Assembly: GCF_002217285.1 (NCBI RefSeq)
Contig: NZ_MUGW01000022.1
Location: 99,999-163,998 of the forward strand
Source: Flavobacterium hercynium
Lineage (GTDB): Bacteria > Bacteroidota > Bacteroidia > Flavobacteriales > Flavobacteriaceae
Direction: 5' to 3'
DNA: 64,000 nucleotides
Part shown: positions 33,568-42,850 of the stretch, piece after piece
Layout: each line of letters opens with the position of its first letter
Position numbering within the stretch: the first letter of the stretch is position 1
The notes under the pieces: generated by a model
Database searches by the model: none
Seen by the model: only the letters and a program-made list of their open reading frames with translations
Told to the model about the DNA's origin: nothing
Translations under genes and position numbers: made by a program

Positions 33568-36379
33568 ATTCTGGTATATAGACATCAAAAGTAGCACCTC
33601 TTCCTTTTTCGCTATTGGCAAAAATTACTCCTTTATGATTTTCAACAATTTTCTTTACAATTGCCAATCCAATTCCGGTACCGGAGAATTCACTTTCGGT
33701 ATTTAAGCGCTGAAATACTTCAAAAATTCGTTCTTTGTACGCGTCATCAAATCCAATTCCGTTATCTGCTATTTTTAAGTGATAATAGGTTTTATCGGGA
33801 TGATCTATTTTAATATCTAATGCTGTGCCTTTAATTCTTCGGGCAGTAATTTCTACATACGGAGCTTCGTCTTTTTTAGCGAATTTTAGCGAATTTCCAA
33901 TCAGATTATGAAGCAATTGTCTAAACTGAAAGGGCATAACAGTAGCTTCTCCAAGCGGATTAAAATTGATAATAGCATTGGTTTCTTCGATGCGTTCAGA
34001 AAAATCACTTTTAATTTCCTCGGCAATTTCATCCAAATTGGTCAAAACAAACACCCGATCAGCAGAATTTGTTCTCGAATAGGTAAGAAGGTCCTGAATA
34101 AGCGTTTGCATTCTTCTTGCCGAAACTTCAATGCGGTTTAAGTAGGTTTTGGCTTTCGCCGAAATGTTCTGCTCATCTAAATCTGATAAGCGGCTGGCAA
34201 AAGTCTGAATCTTACGCAAAGGCTCCTGCAAATCATGGCTTGAGATATAGGCAAAAGACTGTAATTCAATATTCATATTGATAAGGTCTCTGTTTTTGCT
34301 TTCCAGTTCAGCAGTACGCTCTAGTACCTGATTTTCGAGTTTATTGGTAAAGTCCTTCTGATCCTGAATGTCCGTACTTGTACCTACCCACATTTGTATA
34401 TTCTGGTCTTTATCTCTTTGAGCAATCGCGCGGCTCAGTTGCCATCTGTATTCGCCATCATAACGGCGAAAACGATGTTCCAGTAAAAAATCTTCTCCGG
34501 TTCGTACGGCTTTCATCCACGCTTTTATGTTTTCTTCCCGATCATCAGGATGCACGATTTGCAGCCATCCGTTTTCCTCAATTTCGGCTTTAGATAAACC
34601 GGAATATGTAAAAACAGATTTGTTGTAATAGTTTAAATTACCAAGCGTATCACTTGTCCAGATATGCTGTGGCATAGAGTCGGCAAGAAGCCTGAATTTT
34701 TGCTCACTTTTCATCAAAACCTGTTGACTGTTTTTTTCATCCGTAATATCGATAATAGTACCAATCATTTTGACAGGTTCTTTATTATCATCAAAGAATA
34801 TTTTTCCGTGCGCTTTGATCCAGCTAACAGAATGATCCGGCAGAATTACTCTAGCCTCATATTTGTAAATGCTGGTTTGCAAGGCTAAACTATACGCTTT
34901 TTCCAGTATAGGTTTATCTTCAGGATGTATCTGTGTTAAGATTTCTGATCGCAGTATTTTTCTGTTTTTTGGATGACCAAAGACTTTCGGTAAATTTTCA
35001 GAATAGATAAGTTCCTGAGTCGGAATATGTAAATCCCAGGTTACTATTTCGGCAATATCAGCAGCGAGACGCGCTCTTTCTTCTGCATCTTCTACTTTTT
35101 TTCTAGCATCTACTTTTGCTGTAACATCATTAACCGTAACCATGACACCGGAAATTTGTCCGGCTTTTTCGAACAATGGCGTGTATTGATAATCGAGGTA
35201 GAACTTCTCGAGTTTTCCTTTAACATCAACATAAGCAATAGATTCTATCTCACGAATAATCTTACCGTTAATAAGGACTTCGTTTAATAACTCCGGATAT
35301 TTTTGTTCCAGTAGTTCCGGAAAAAGTTCCAGAATAGGTTTGCCAATAGTAAGTGTACGTTCTTTTTGCCAGATAAGATCCATCATTGTGGTGTTTGCCA
35401 TTTCTATGATGAAATCTTTTCCTCTTAGAATTGTCATTGCGATAGGAGAGTCCATTACCAATTTTCGGAACGCTTCCTCACTTTCACTCATCAGATATTT
35501 TGTTCGCACCGCTTCAGTAACATCATTAGCAATCGCGACAATCCCTGAAATAGACCCATCAGGTTCTTTTAAGGCTTCATAGACAAAATCAATATAAGTT
35601 TCAACAATTTTACCTTTTCGGATTAAGCTAACGGGGCGTTCATAAGCTGTAAAGCGTTCTCCCGTCTGGTATACATGCAGCAGAACTTCTTCTAAACCTT
35701 GCCCTTTTACTTCAGGTAAGGCCTCAAAAATCGGTTTGTTAAGCACTTCATGTTCCTGACGTTCCCAAATTTCAAGCATGAGTTCATTTACAATTTCAAC
35801 TTTATAATCGGTACCTCTAAAAACACACATTGCACTTGGTGTCTGCAAAAGGTTATTGCGATATCTGGCGTTGCTGTCTTCTAGTTTTTGGACTAATTTT
35901 ATGTTGTCAGTAGTTTCATTACAAATCACCAAAACGCCAGCCGGTTTTCCGGTTTCATCATTTACCGGACTGTAACTAAACGTCCAGTAGACATCTTCTA
36001 TTTTTCCGTTACGATATATAGGAAGTAGTAAATCTTTATGCCAGGTCGCTTCACCTTCAATTAAAACCTGATCGATAAGGGGTTTTATAAAATCCCAAAT
36101 TTCCTGCCAGCTGTCTGCGCCTTTCTGACCTAATATAGAAGGATGTTTCCCATCATTACCCAAACTTGGACGATAAGCATCGTTATAAAAACAAACATGT
36201 TCCGGTCCCCAAAATAAGAACATAGGGAATTTTGAATTTAATAGAATTCCTAAAGTAGTGCGTAAGCTTTGTGGCCAGGTTTCTACTGCTCCAACGGCAG
36301 TTTTTTCCCAATCCATCAAACGGGTCAATGCACCCATTTCGCCTCCTCTCGAAAGGAAGTTATGATTATTATCGATCAT
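33566..36379 (-). CDS. Multi-PAS sensor histidine kinase
   Basis: 937 residues, no membrane helix or signal peptide, so cytosolic. It has about five PAS/PAC units: the first begins LRTTLGILLNSKFPMFLFWG, others include MCVFRGTDYKVEIVNELMLE, MTILRGKDFIIEMANTTMMD, WDLHIPTQELIYSENLPKVF and IWTSDTLGNLNYYNKSVF. A HisKA domain follows (SSHDLQEPLRKIQTF, with the phosphorylated His) and an HATPase (GNSLKFAKK, ADNGIGFDD, GTGIGLAIVKK). Bacteriophytochrome-like kinases of this form respond to light, oxygen or redox through bound ligands, but which ligand is unclear. It faces the lone receiver gene across a terminator. Confidence 0.93.
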   Translation of the reverse strand: MIDNNHNFLSRGGEMGALTRLMDWEKTAVGAVETWPQSLRTTLGILLNSKFPMFLFWGPEHVCFYNDAYRPSLGNDGKHPSILGQKGADSWQEIWDFIKPLIDQVLIEGEATWHKDLLLPIYRNGKIEDVYWTFSYSPVNDETGKPAGVLVICNETTDNIKLVQKLEDSNARYRNNLLQTPSAMCVFRGTDYKVEIVNELMLEIWERQEHEVLNKPIFEALPEVKGQGLEEVLLHVYQTGERFTAYERPVSLIRKGKIVETYIDFVYEALKEPDGSISGIVAIANDVTEAVRTKYLMSESEEAFRKLVMDSPIAMTILRGKDFIIEMANTTMMDLIWQKERTLTIGKPILELFPELLEQKYPELLNEVLINGKIIREIESIAYVDVKGKLEKFYLDYQYTPLFEKAGQISGVMVTVNDVTAKVDARKKVEDAEERARLAADIAEIVTWDLHIPTQELIYSENLPKVFGHPKNRKILRSEILTQIHPEDKPILEKAYSLALQTSIYKYEARVILPDHSVSWIKAHGKIFFDDNKEPVKMIGTIIDITDEKNSQQVLMKSEQKFRLLADSMPQHIWTSDTLGNLNYYNKSVFTYSGLSKAEIEENGWLQIVHPDDREENIKAWMKAVRTGEDFLLEHRFRRYDGEYRWQLSRAIAQRDKDQNIQMWVGTSTDIQDQKDFTNKLENQVLERTAELESKNRDLINMNIELQSFAYISSHDLQEPLRKIQTFASRLSDLDEQNISAKAKTYLNRIEVSARRMQTLIQDLLTYSRTNSADRVFVLTNLDEIAEEIKSDFSERIEETNAIINFNPLGEATVMPFQFRQLLHNLIGNSLKFAKKDEAPYVEITARRIKGTALDIKIDHPDKTYYHLKIADNGIGFDDAYKERIFEVFQRLNTESEFSGTGIGLAIVKKIVENHKGVIFANSEKGRGATFDVYIPE

Positions 36380-36617
36380 GAAATTCGGTTTTGTTTTTCT
36401 TAAAACAATGTGTGGTATTATATTGTAAGCAATAAATATAATAATTTATAAGCTGAATATTACAATTGCGAAGATAAGGAAGCAAAAAATATATTACACA
36501 GTATAATTTTAATTGAGCTACAATTTGAATCTATAGAGTTAAGGATATCACGATTTAATTATGAAATTTGAAATAACATTAGATTGCAAAAAAAAGACTA
36601 ACTAAAAATACAACATC

Positions 36618-36962
36618 ATGAAAAACGAATTTTCAAAACATGAGACCGACTATATAAAGAAATATGAAGAAGAAGGATATACAAGCAATTTCTTGTTTAA
36701 TGATAATTGTTTGATGGACTCTGCTACAAAAAACACATACAACCCTGATGAGGTATTTATTGTAGCGCATCACCGTTACGAAGGGATGAGTGATCCGGAT
36801 GATATGTCTATTCTATATGTAATCGAAACGAAAGATAAAATTAAGGGAACACATTTAATGGGGTATGGCCCTACGGCGGATCTCGAAGAAGCAGAATTTT
36901 TCAAGGATATTCCCGAAGAAAATTATTCAACGAACTCAGATATAAACGAGCTTACTAAATAA
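36618..36962 (+). CDS. Small conserved hypothetical protein
   Basis: 114 residues, soluble and acidic. The core HHRYEGMSDPDDMSILYVIE resembles a short Bacteroidetes family often labelled, without good reason, phosphoribosylpyrophosphate synthetase (core RFEGMSDPDDxSIxYAI). The full-length enzyme is about 310 residues and its motifs are absent here, so that label should not be used. Function unknown. It lies alone between two regulators. Confidence 0.6.
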   Translation: MKNEFSKHETDYIKKYEEEGYTSNFLFNDNCLMDSATKNTYNPDEVFIVAHHRYEGMSDPDDMSILYVIETKDKIKGTHLMGYGPTADLEEAEFFKDIPEENYSTNSDINELTK

Positions 36963-37258
36963 GAGTTCTTAAAGTATGAAGTGTTTCAATACACTTATAA
37001 AAGGTCTAATTATTTTATTTTGCTGGGAAACAGTTATTTCAGATTCATTTTTGGAGTAGCTGTTTTTTTTTGTTTAAAAGAGTTGCTGTTAAACTAAAAA
37101 TGGTTCAGGTCATAATTTTGAAATATATCGCGAAAATTGTATAACGAATTGATTAGCAATTAGTGTGAAATTTGAATTATAGAATACAAGAAAAACCAAA
37201 AGCAGATATTGTACGTAAATAACTACTTAACTGCTTTATTTTAAAACCAAAACCAAAC

Positions 37259-38089
37259 ATGAAAAAACTATACTTAAATACAGGAAAATTTGATACGATC
37301 TTTAATGATCTTAAAGATAGCTTTGGCGGTAAGCTTACCACTGAAAGTAACGAATACAATTTGACGATACAATCTAAATGGGCAAAAGGATCTATAAGCG
37401 GTATGCGTTTCGAAAAAGAAATGGCGTATATGCATTTTGACCTGACGTTTCATAAAGATGTTACTTTAAGTATGGAATCTTTTCAGACATCGCCTGTATT
37501 TTTCGTGTATTGCACACAAGGTGATGTTACACATAGTTTTGGTGCAACTGGCGTGAGAAAAAAAATGAAAAGTCAACAATCAGGAATTTTGGCTAATACA
37601 TCTTCTATAAATAGTGTTTTATATTTTGAAGGTTTCAAGCGTACGCAATTTACCGTTATCGGAATGCCGACAAATGTCTCTGATAATGTTGTGAATGCTC
37701 AATTTATCGCTCAGTTAAAAAACAAATTTGTAAACGAATCGGGTAATTATATTTTCGTAGGACCGCAAAATTCAAAAATTGTTAACAAACTTCACGAGCT
37801 TAAAGCAATTTCTCAAAAAGGAACTGTCAAAGATTTATTGCAAAGAAGTATTTTGAATAGCGTTGTGGAAATGGAGATAGCGCAACATAGTAACAGTTTT
37901 GGTATGATGATAAATCCAATTTTAGATTTAGCCAACAGACAATTTGATGAAATCAAAAAATTATCGACAATCAATATCTATGATGTCATTAATGCTGCAG
38001 GGGTAATAGGCAGAAATTATTTGCCACGTGTTTTTAAAGAAAAATACCATGTATCGTACAAGCCATACAATCAAAAACTAGCTAGCTAA
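37259..38089 (+). CDS. AraC-like regulator with atypical short DNA-binding region
   Basis: 276 residues. The N-terminal 150 residues form a sensor like PchR-type AraC proteins (ISGMRFEKEMAYMHFDLTFH; FFVYCTQGDV). The C-terminal part is short: after NPILDLANRQFDEIKKLSTI there is NIYDVINAAGVIGRNYLPRV, FKEKYHVSYKPYNQK, which looks like only the second helix-turn-helix of an AraC domain (consensus FKxxxGxSxxxY). Normal AraC DNA-binding domains have about 100 residues with two such units. It may be a degraded or specialised regulator, or a receptor that acts through a partner. Confidence 0.6.
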   Translation: MKKLYLNTGKFDTIFNDLKDSFGGKLTTESNEYNLTIQSKWAKGSISGMRFEKEMAYMHFDLTFHKDVTLSMESFQTSPVFFVYCTQGDVTHSFGATGVRKKMKSQQSGILANTSSINSVLYFEGFKRTQFTVIGMPTNVSDNVVNAQFIAQLKNKFVNESGNYIFVGPQNSKIVNKLHELKAISQKGTVKDLLQRSILNSVVEMEIAQHSNSFGMMINPILDLANRQFDEIKKLSTINIYDVINAAGVIGRNYLPRVFKEKYHVSYKPYNQKLAS

Positions 38090-38121
38090 TAAGCATTACA
38101 TATACTAAATTTTGACTAAAA

Positions 38122-38152
38122 AAAACAGCTTTATAACAGAGCTGTTTTTTTT
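38122..38152 (+). terminator. Rho-independent terminator
   Basis: AACAGCT (38124-38130), short loop, AGCTGTT (38140-38146) and a T tract, 33 bases after the AraC-like gene. Confidence 0.8.
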
Positions 38153-38153
38153 G

Positions 38154-38293
38154 TAGCTAATCCTGCTATCCGTTGCAATCATTTTCTCAACCCCTTTTTT
38201 TATTGGTCTTTGCAGGAGCTTCCTCCGGTCGCTCTCCAAGAACCATAAAAAATAGGCTTTCTTCAAAAATGATTTTCACTGCTATCAGGGCTA
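38154..38293 (-). repeat. Structured intergenic element of about 140 bp
   Basis: On the minus strand it starts TAGCCCTGATAGCAGTGAAA and ends GCAACGGATAGCAGGATTAG. The ends are imperfect inverted copies of each other (AAAATCATTTT against AAAATGATT; CCTGATAGCAG against GATAGCAGG), so the whole can fold as one long hairpin. A central GGAGAGCGACCGGAGGAAGC is also self-complementary. I recall similar AGCCCTGATAG...AGCAGGA...AGCT elements scattered in other Flavobacteria intergenic regions; this memory was not checked. Confidence 0.6.
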
Positions 38294-38314
38294 TTTTTAA
38301 CTATTGTAAATTGA

Positions 38315-39259
38315 TCAAATTTGAATATCTCTAAAAGTACCATTTTCATTTACTTTATACATCTTACTGTTTTCTGATTGAATCTTATTATCAATAATTA
38401 CTTTTGTAGTAACATGTATAATCTCATTTTCATCAATTGAAAAATTAGTTTTCTCAAAATTTCCATAAGTTTCGGGTTCAGACCATTCGCCTTCAACGTA
38501 TATATTTGAAATAATTTTATTGTCTTTAATCGTTATTAGATAAAATCTATATGGAAAATCACCACAATCCATTGGAATTAATATAAGATCTAGATTATTT
38601 ATTTTTGGTAATGATATGTATCTCACTAATTGATCTCCACAAGAAAAATCCTCAATACCTTTTATAATGTTTTTATTTACAGTTTCATATTTGACATTGT
38701 TAACATCAATTTTTGCATTGTATGGCAATTGAAGATTAGAGTTTCTTAACTGATAGTTTTTCTCTAAAGTAAGAGTGAATAAAAAGTATTCTTTATCATA
38801 AAAAAACAAATGGTTATCTATTATGAATAATTCACCAAACGGAAACAAACATCCTTCTTTTGCAAGATCTCCATAAACATTGGATATGACAGAAATATCA
38901 TTTCCAAATTGCACGTTATACTCATTTTGTAATTTCTGTTTAATTTCATTCGCCGTTTTTTCACTTCTAAAATACTTTTTAAAATTACTTTTCTCTACTA
39001 CTATTTCTCCTTTACAGATCAATTTATTCTCTTTAGTAATTTTTATTGAATCTTTACTTATCTCAAGAATAAAATCCTCATACGATTTGTTATGATTTAA
39101 TGAAGAAAAATACCATTTACTAAATACTGCTGATTCTTTTTGTTTTAGACTCTCTGTGATTCGATTGTGATTTTGTAATGCAGAAGAACTGTCATCTTTT
39201 TTGCAGCTAATTAATAAACTTGCAATTGCTACTAAAATATAGTTAATATCTAGAATCAT
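38315..39259 (-). CDS. Lipoprotein, candidate immunity protein 2 of the peptidoglycan effector
   Basis: 314 residues with a lipobox (ASLLISCKKDD). The C-terminal 90 residues align with those of the next gene: FYLITIKDNKIISN against YDLVIIKNNKIISS, and YKVNENG against YKINQDG. The first 220 residues differ, but both have scattered Cys residues (GCLFPFGE; CGDQLV; MDCGDF). It is the last gene of a four-gene minus-strand run with 14 bases between it and its paralogue. A periplasm-facing lipoprotein beside a peptidoglycan hydrolase is what an immunity protein would look like. No known immunity family was recognised. Confidence 0.6.
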   Translation of the reverse strand: MILDINYILVAIASLLISCKKDDSSSALQNHNRITESLKQKESAVFSKWYFSSLNHNKSYEDFILEISKDSIKITKENKLICKGEIVVEKSNFKKYFRSEKTANEIKQKLQNEYNVQFGNDISVISNVYGDLAKEGCLFPFGELFIIDNHLFFYDKEYFLFTLTLEKNYQLRNSNLQLPYNAKIDVNNVKYETVNKNIIKGIEDFSCGDQLVRYISLPKINNLDLILIPMDCGDFPYRFYLITIKDNKIISNIYVEGEWSEPETYGNFEKTNFSIDENEIIHVTTKVIIDNKIQSENSKMYKVNENGTFRDIQI

Positions 39260-39273
39260 AATTTTAAACTTGT

Positions 39274-40173
39274 TTAATTTAAACTTTCTTCTACTAATAC
39301 CCCATCTTGATTTATTTTATAAGTTTTAAATAAAGTGCTTTTTTGAGTACCATTTTTCTTTGTATTAACACTAATTAAATAATCTTTTGAAATATTAAAT
39401 TGCATAATAGATTCTCCATCCATAACCCCTATTTCAAGACTTGAAATGATTTTATTATTCTTAATTATCACTAGATCATAGGATTCAATATCAAAATCAG
39501 TATTACATAACAAAACTGGCTGATAATCTTTAACTTTAGGAAGATACATATATTCACTGGGATGAAACTTACCTTGAAAAATTTCAGCAATAGGGTCTCC
39601 ATCATTATAAACATATTTTGGATAATTTTCATTGCATTTTATACTATCATATGGATGCACACAAGTTTGATAATACTCATCAAAATTCACAGGCAGTATT
39701 GAATATTTAATGTTTGTATTGGAGAGAATTATTTTCTTTTCCTTTTTAACTATATCACACAATTTAAAAATGTTATTTTTTTCTAACAATTTTTTATCAA
39801 AATCTAATTCAATTGGATTATCCGGATCTGCCGAAGTATTATATAATTTACAATCATAAACATTAAGTTTTAACCAAGCTATAGTACTTTCTACAATTTG
39901 CTTTGTTTTAGGATTATCAGATATATTATTTTCAATGTAAACTTGGATAATTATATTATCTTCCTCAATTCTATCTATTTGTGTTAAAAATTCTTTGCGT
40001 CCTCTCAATTCTAAATTACTTGATTTAACAATTTGATAAGCGATATCTTCGCATGTGAACTGTTTTTCCTTGAGTACAATATTTTGATGGGGATAATTTA
40101 CTTTTTGTGAATTAGTATCTTTACAACTAATTTGCACGATTAAAAAAACTAATACTATTACTATTCTTTTCAT
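39274..40173 (-). CDS. Lipoprotein, candidate immunity protein 1 of the peptidoglycan effector
   Basis: 299 residues with signal peptide and lipobox (FLIVQISCKDTN). It begins only 2 bases after the stop codon of the M15-domain effector gene, strong evidence of coupling. The C-terminus (KNNKIISSLEIGVMDGES and TYKINQDGVL) is shared with the downstream paralogue. It would be anchored in the periplasm, on either membrane, where it could shield peptidoglycan from the toxin. Alternative: a structural envelope protein with no immunity role. Function is inferred from position. Confidence 0.62.
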   Translation of the reverse strand: MKRIVIVLVFLIVQISCKDTNSQKVNYPHQNIVLKEKQFTCEDIAYQIVKSSNLELRGRKEFLTQIDRIEEDNIIIQVYIENNISDNPKTKQIVESTIAWLKLNVYDCKLYNTSADPDNPIELDFDKKLLEKNNIFKLCDIVKKEKKIILSNTNIKYSILPVNFDEYYQTCVHPYDSIKCNENYPKYVYNDGDPIAEIFQGKFHPSEYMYLPKVKDYQPVLLCNTDFDIESYDLVIIKNNKIISSLEIGVMDGESIMQFNISKDYLISVNTKKNGTQKSTLFKTYKINQDGVLVEESLN

Positions 40174-40175
40174 TT

Positions 40176-42362
40176 TTAAAACTTATTTGATATTCTTGGT
40201 ATTGTTGAATTAATATCTCTTATATAATTGTTTTGTACATCCTTATCATATAAAGAATGCCATCTTCCAATATTTCCATTATGTCTTAGAATAAATTCTG
40301 CAACATAATGCATTCCAGCATCTACAGAAGGAAACACAATATATTTTTTTTTCCTATCTGTAATTTGAGTGTTTCCTCCCAAACCACTTTTACCTTTATT
40401 TTCAAATTCAGACCAAAGCCCAATAGGTGTATACTCAGGATATTTTTCATACAGATCTCCATTCCACCCGTATTCTGGACCTTTTGCCCCCTCCGAAACT
40501 TCCATTCCAGGAGAGCCACAACTCTTGTATTGACCAGAATTGAAATGTTCACATTCCCAACGATACATCATCTCAATATTTCTAGCCATTTCTTTTCCAT
40601 ACTTCTTATTTATTTTTTTTAATGAAAGTTCAGCATCTTCAATTGTAAAATGATTTTCTTTATATCTATTAATAATTTTGAATAAATTAAAGGGATTTGA
40701 GTTATTAAAATCACATTTGCAAGTATCATTAAAGCCTAGTTGTTTGGCTAATTCAACAATGTTCTTTCCATTAATTTCTTCTATAGTTTTAACAAAAAAA
40801 ATATTTTCTAAATATTTTGAAGCAAATTCTCTAACATCAATATGTATCCATGTTGTTGCTATAAACTCTTTAGGATAAGACTTTCTTGATGGCTCGACAG
40901 AAAACAAATCAATATCTTCCCATCTGATCTGAGCATTAGTGTAAGGCAAAATAATTTTATCTCTAATTTCTTCAATTTGATTCAACTTATATACCTTTTT
41001 ATCATTTTTGCTAAAATGAATGTCCAACGCCTTGCCCATATGATTTGTTGAACTTCTTCCGTTGAATTTATTATCTTCCCAACATCTATAACCTGAGAAA
41101 ATACATTTAAGCTCATATCCTAAATCTTTTTCTATTACAGAAGTATAAAACATTATACTTCGAATTAACCAAACTAAAGACCTATGAATACCTGGATATT
41201 CGTAATCATGAAATGCCTCTTTTTTTGGTTTATTGCGCTTATAAACTGACTTATATAACTCATTACCAAAACCTTTACATTTTTTACATTTACATTTTAT
41301 ATCATCAAAATGAATAATATATTTTCTTTGAAACTCATCAATAGCATTTAAAACATTTCCGCAAATTCTCCCCGTTTCGGGAACTTTCATATAATCTCTC
41401 TGAAATTGCTTAATCATTCTTTCTGTTCTTTCTGTAAATTCATCGGTAGGTACATTGCCTCCGAATCCTGCCAAACGAATATTAATTTCCCTAATTAATT
41501 CGTTTTTATCACCCTTCTTGATACAATATTTTCCACCACAATTTTCTTCCTTAAACGGCCACCAAGTTTGCGGAGTCATATCAACCATCATCAAACTATT
41601 GATAACTTCCCGAACTGGAAAACCGATCGTTGGGCTTACTACAAGTTTTTTCTCCACATAGTCAGGATTGGCAACATGCGTATCTAAAGTTGCTCTTCGA
41701 GATTCTTCTTTTCCTGCAATTTCGGCTGTCACATAATATTCATGAAACTTTCCTTCGTCTGATTCTCCTTTATCAGCTTTACTATTGGCTAAATTCGCAT
41801 GCATTGGGTCTAAATAAAATTTTATATCTGCGAAACCACGCTTTACGAACTTTTTCTGTGTGTCTATTTTAAGATTCTTTGTGTTCAATTTGTGTTTATC
41901 ACCATCATTTTCCACTAAAGTTACTACAATAGGGCGCAATTCCATACCTACACAATGTACGCGGGCAATGATCCAGTTCCCGTAAGTAAAGGATTTTTTT
42001 GGTGTTTTTTTGTTCTCATCAAGAAGCTCTATAAAAGTAATTTTTGGTTGAGATGTAGGTTGCGGCTTAATGTGAATCATTGTTTCTTTTCCATAAGCTT
42101 CAACGATCATCGCTATATCTTTGAATTTCAGACTAATTTCTGAGAATTTATATTCTACGCTTTTCCCCTTTTGTTCTCTCCCCTTTGCTAGTCGCCAAAC
42201 ATTAGCATCTAAAACATAAATAGACCATGTTATTTCAGCATCTGTATACTCAGGAATAAGCGTTAGAGGCTCTGTATCAAAAGCCTCTAAAACCTTTTCT
42301 ACAGTATATTTCTCAGCAATTCCCACCTCAGGAGTTAGGTTTCCAATTATCTTTATTTCCAT
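40176..42362 (-). CDS. Secretion effector with Ig-like, peptidoglycan-binding and M15 peptidase domains
   Basis: 728 residues, no signal peptide although all its domains act on cell wall. Residues 1-110 and 110-240 are Ig-like beta domains. About 285-350 is a peptidoglycan-binding region (INIRLAGFGGNVPTDEFTE; MIKQFQRDYMKVPETG), followed by a cysteine cluster (KCKCKKCKGFG). The M15-type peptidase has SGYRCWED, then NHMGKALDIHF (His441, Asp447) and WIHIDVRE (His507), the zinc ligands. The last 150 residues (MARNIEMMYRWECEHFNSGQ; GMHYVAEFILRHNG) look lysozyme-like. It follows a PAAR-like gene by 11 bases and precedes two lipoproteins. I infer a type VI effector cleaving peptide cross-links and perhaps glycan strands. 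Confidence 0.8.
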   Translation of the reverse strand: MEIKIIGNLTPEVGIAEKYTVEKVLEAFDTEPLTLIPEYTDAEITWSIYVLDANVWRLAKGREQKGKSVEYKFSEISLKFKDIAMIVEAYGKETMIHIKPQPTSQPKITFIELLDENKKTPKKSFTYGNWIIARVHCVGMELRPIVVTLVENDGDKHKLNTKNLKIDTQKKFVKRGFADIKFYLDPMHANLANSKADKGESDEGKFHEYYVTAEIAGKEESRRATLDTHVANPDYVEKKLVVSPTIGFPVREVINSLMMVDMTPQTWWPFKEENCGGKYCIKKGDKNELIREINIRLAGFGGNVPTDEFTERTERMIKQFQRDYMKVPETGRICGNVLNAIDEFQRKYIIHFDDIKCKCKKCKGFGNELYKSVYKRNKPKKEAFHDYEYPGIHRSLVWLIRSIMFYTSVIEKDLGYELKCIFSGYRCWEDNKFNGRSSTNHMGKALDIHFSKNDKKVYKLNQIEEIRDKIILPYTNAQIRWEDIDLFSVEPSRKSYPKEFIATTWIHIDVREFASKYLENIFFVKTIEEINGKNIVELAKQLGFNDTCKCDFNNSNPFNLFKIINRYKENHFTIEDAELSLKKINKKYGKEMARNIEMMYRWECEHFNSGQYKSCGSPGMEVSEGAKGPEYGWNGDLYEKYPEYTPIGLWSEFENKGKSGLGGNTQITDRKKKYIVFPSVDAGMHYVAEFILRHNGNIGRWHSLYDKDVQNNYIRDINSTIPRISNKF

Positions 42363-42373
42363 TTTTTATAAGT

Positions 42374-42850
42374 TTAAGACCAAACATTTTCATCTTGCAA
42401 TTCATCAAATATGAGCGGGCAAATTTGTTGCATTAGTTCCTTATCTTCATTGTCTATTTGTTGCTGACTTATTTCTGCAATTTGTCCGTGTTTTGTAATT
42501 TCGATACAATCAGGTCCTCCAAAGGGGCAGGTTGCTTTACTGTCTTCAATAAGCATTTTGCCCTGATTACTCAGCGTTACTTTTTCATAAGAACCAGACC
42601 ATTGCTGAATCATGGTCTGACAAGGTTTAAAGCTGTTGCCAAGGGGTTGCATTTTACAATTGCCAAAAGTGTTTTTTTCTAAAGTCTGACCAATTTCTTT
42701 GGTGGTTGCAATTAATTTTTTATCACCGCCTTTATCATTGGCGTAATGCTTTTGCTGCGATTTTACTTTAAGTGTATCTGTTGCCTGTGGATCTTCACTA
42801 AATTGGCATTTCAAGGTTGCGCCTTGAACTACTACATGTTTTTTACTCAT
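42374..42850 (-). CDS. DUF4280 PAAR-like spike tip protein
   Basis: 158 residues, no signal peptide. DUF4280 proteins are PAAR-like: the start HVVVQGATLKCQFSEDPQAT, the middle NTFGNCKMQPLG and PCQTMIQQWSG, and a later ATCPFGGPDCIEIT hold the spaced Cys residues expected to bind metal at the tip of a spike. It would cap a VgrG needle and carry the effector encoded 11 bases downstream. No VgrG lies beside it; the one at 23567-26752 or one elsewhere would be needed. This is the first gene of the four-gene run. Confidence 0.85.
   Translation of the reverse strand: MSKKHVVVQGATLKCQFSEDPQATDTLKVKSQQKHYANDKGGDKKLIATTKEIGQTLEKNTFGNCKMQPLGNSFKPCQTMIQQWSGSYEKVTLSNQGKMLIEDSKATCPFGGPDCIEITKHGQIAEISQQQIDNEDKELMQQICPLIFDELQDENVWS

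Noticed and set aside
36618..36962. Labelling the small protein as phosphoribosylpyrophosphate synthetase.
   Set aside because: It has 114 residues and lacks all motifs of the enzyme, which has about 310; the label would be misleading.
22364..42850. A complete type VI secretion system.
   Set aside because: Only spike and tip proteins with cargo are present; no sheath, tube, baseplate, membrane-complex or ClpV-like gene was found, so the apparatus must be elsewhere.
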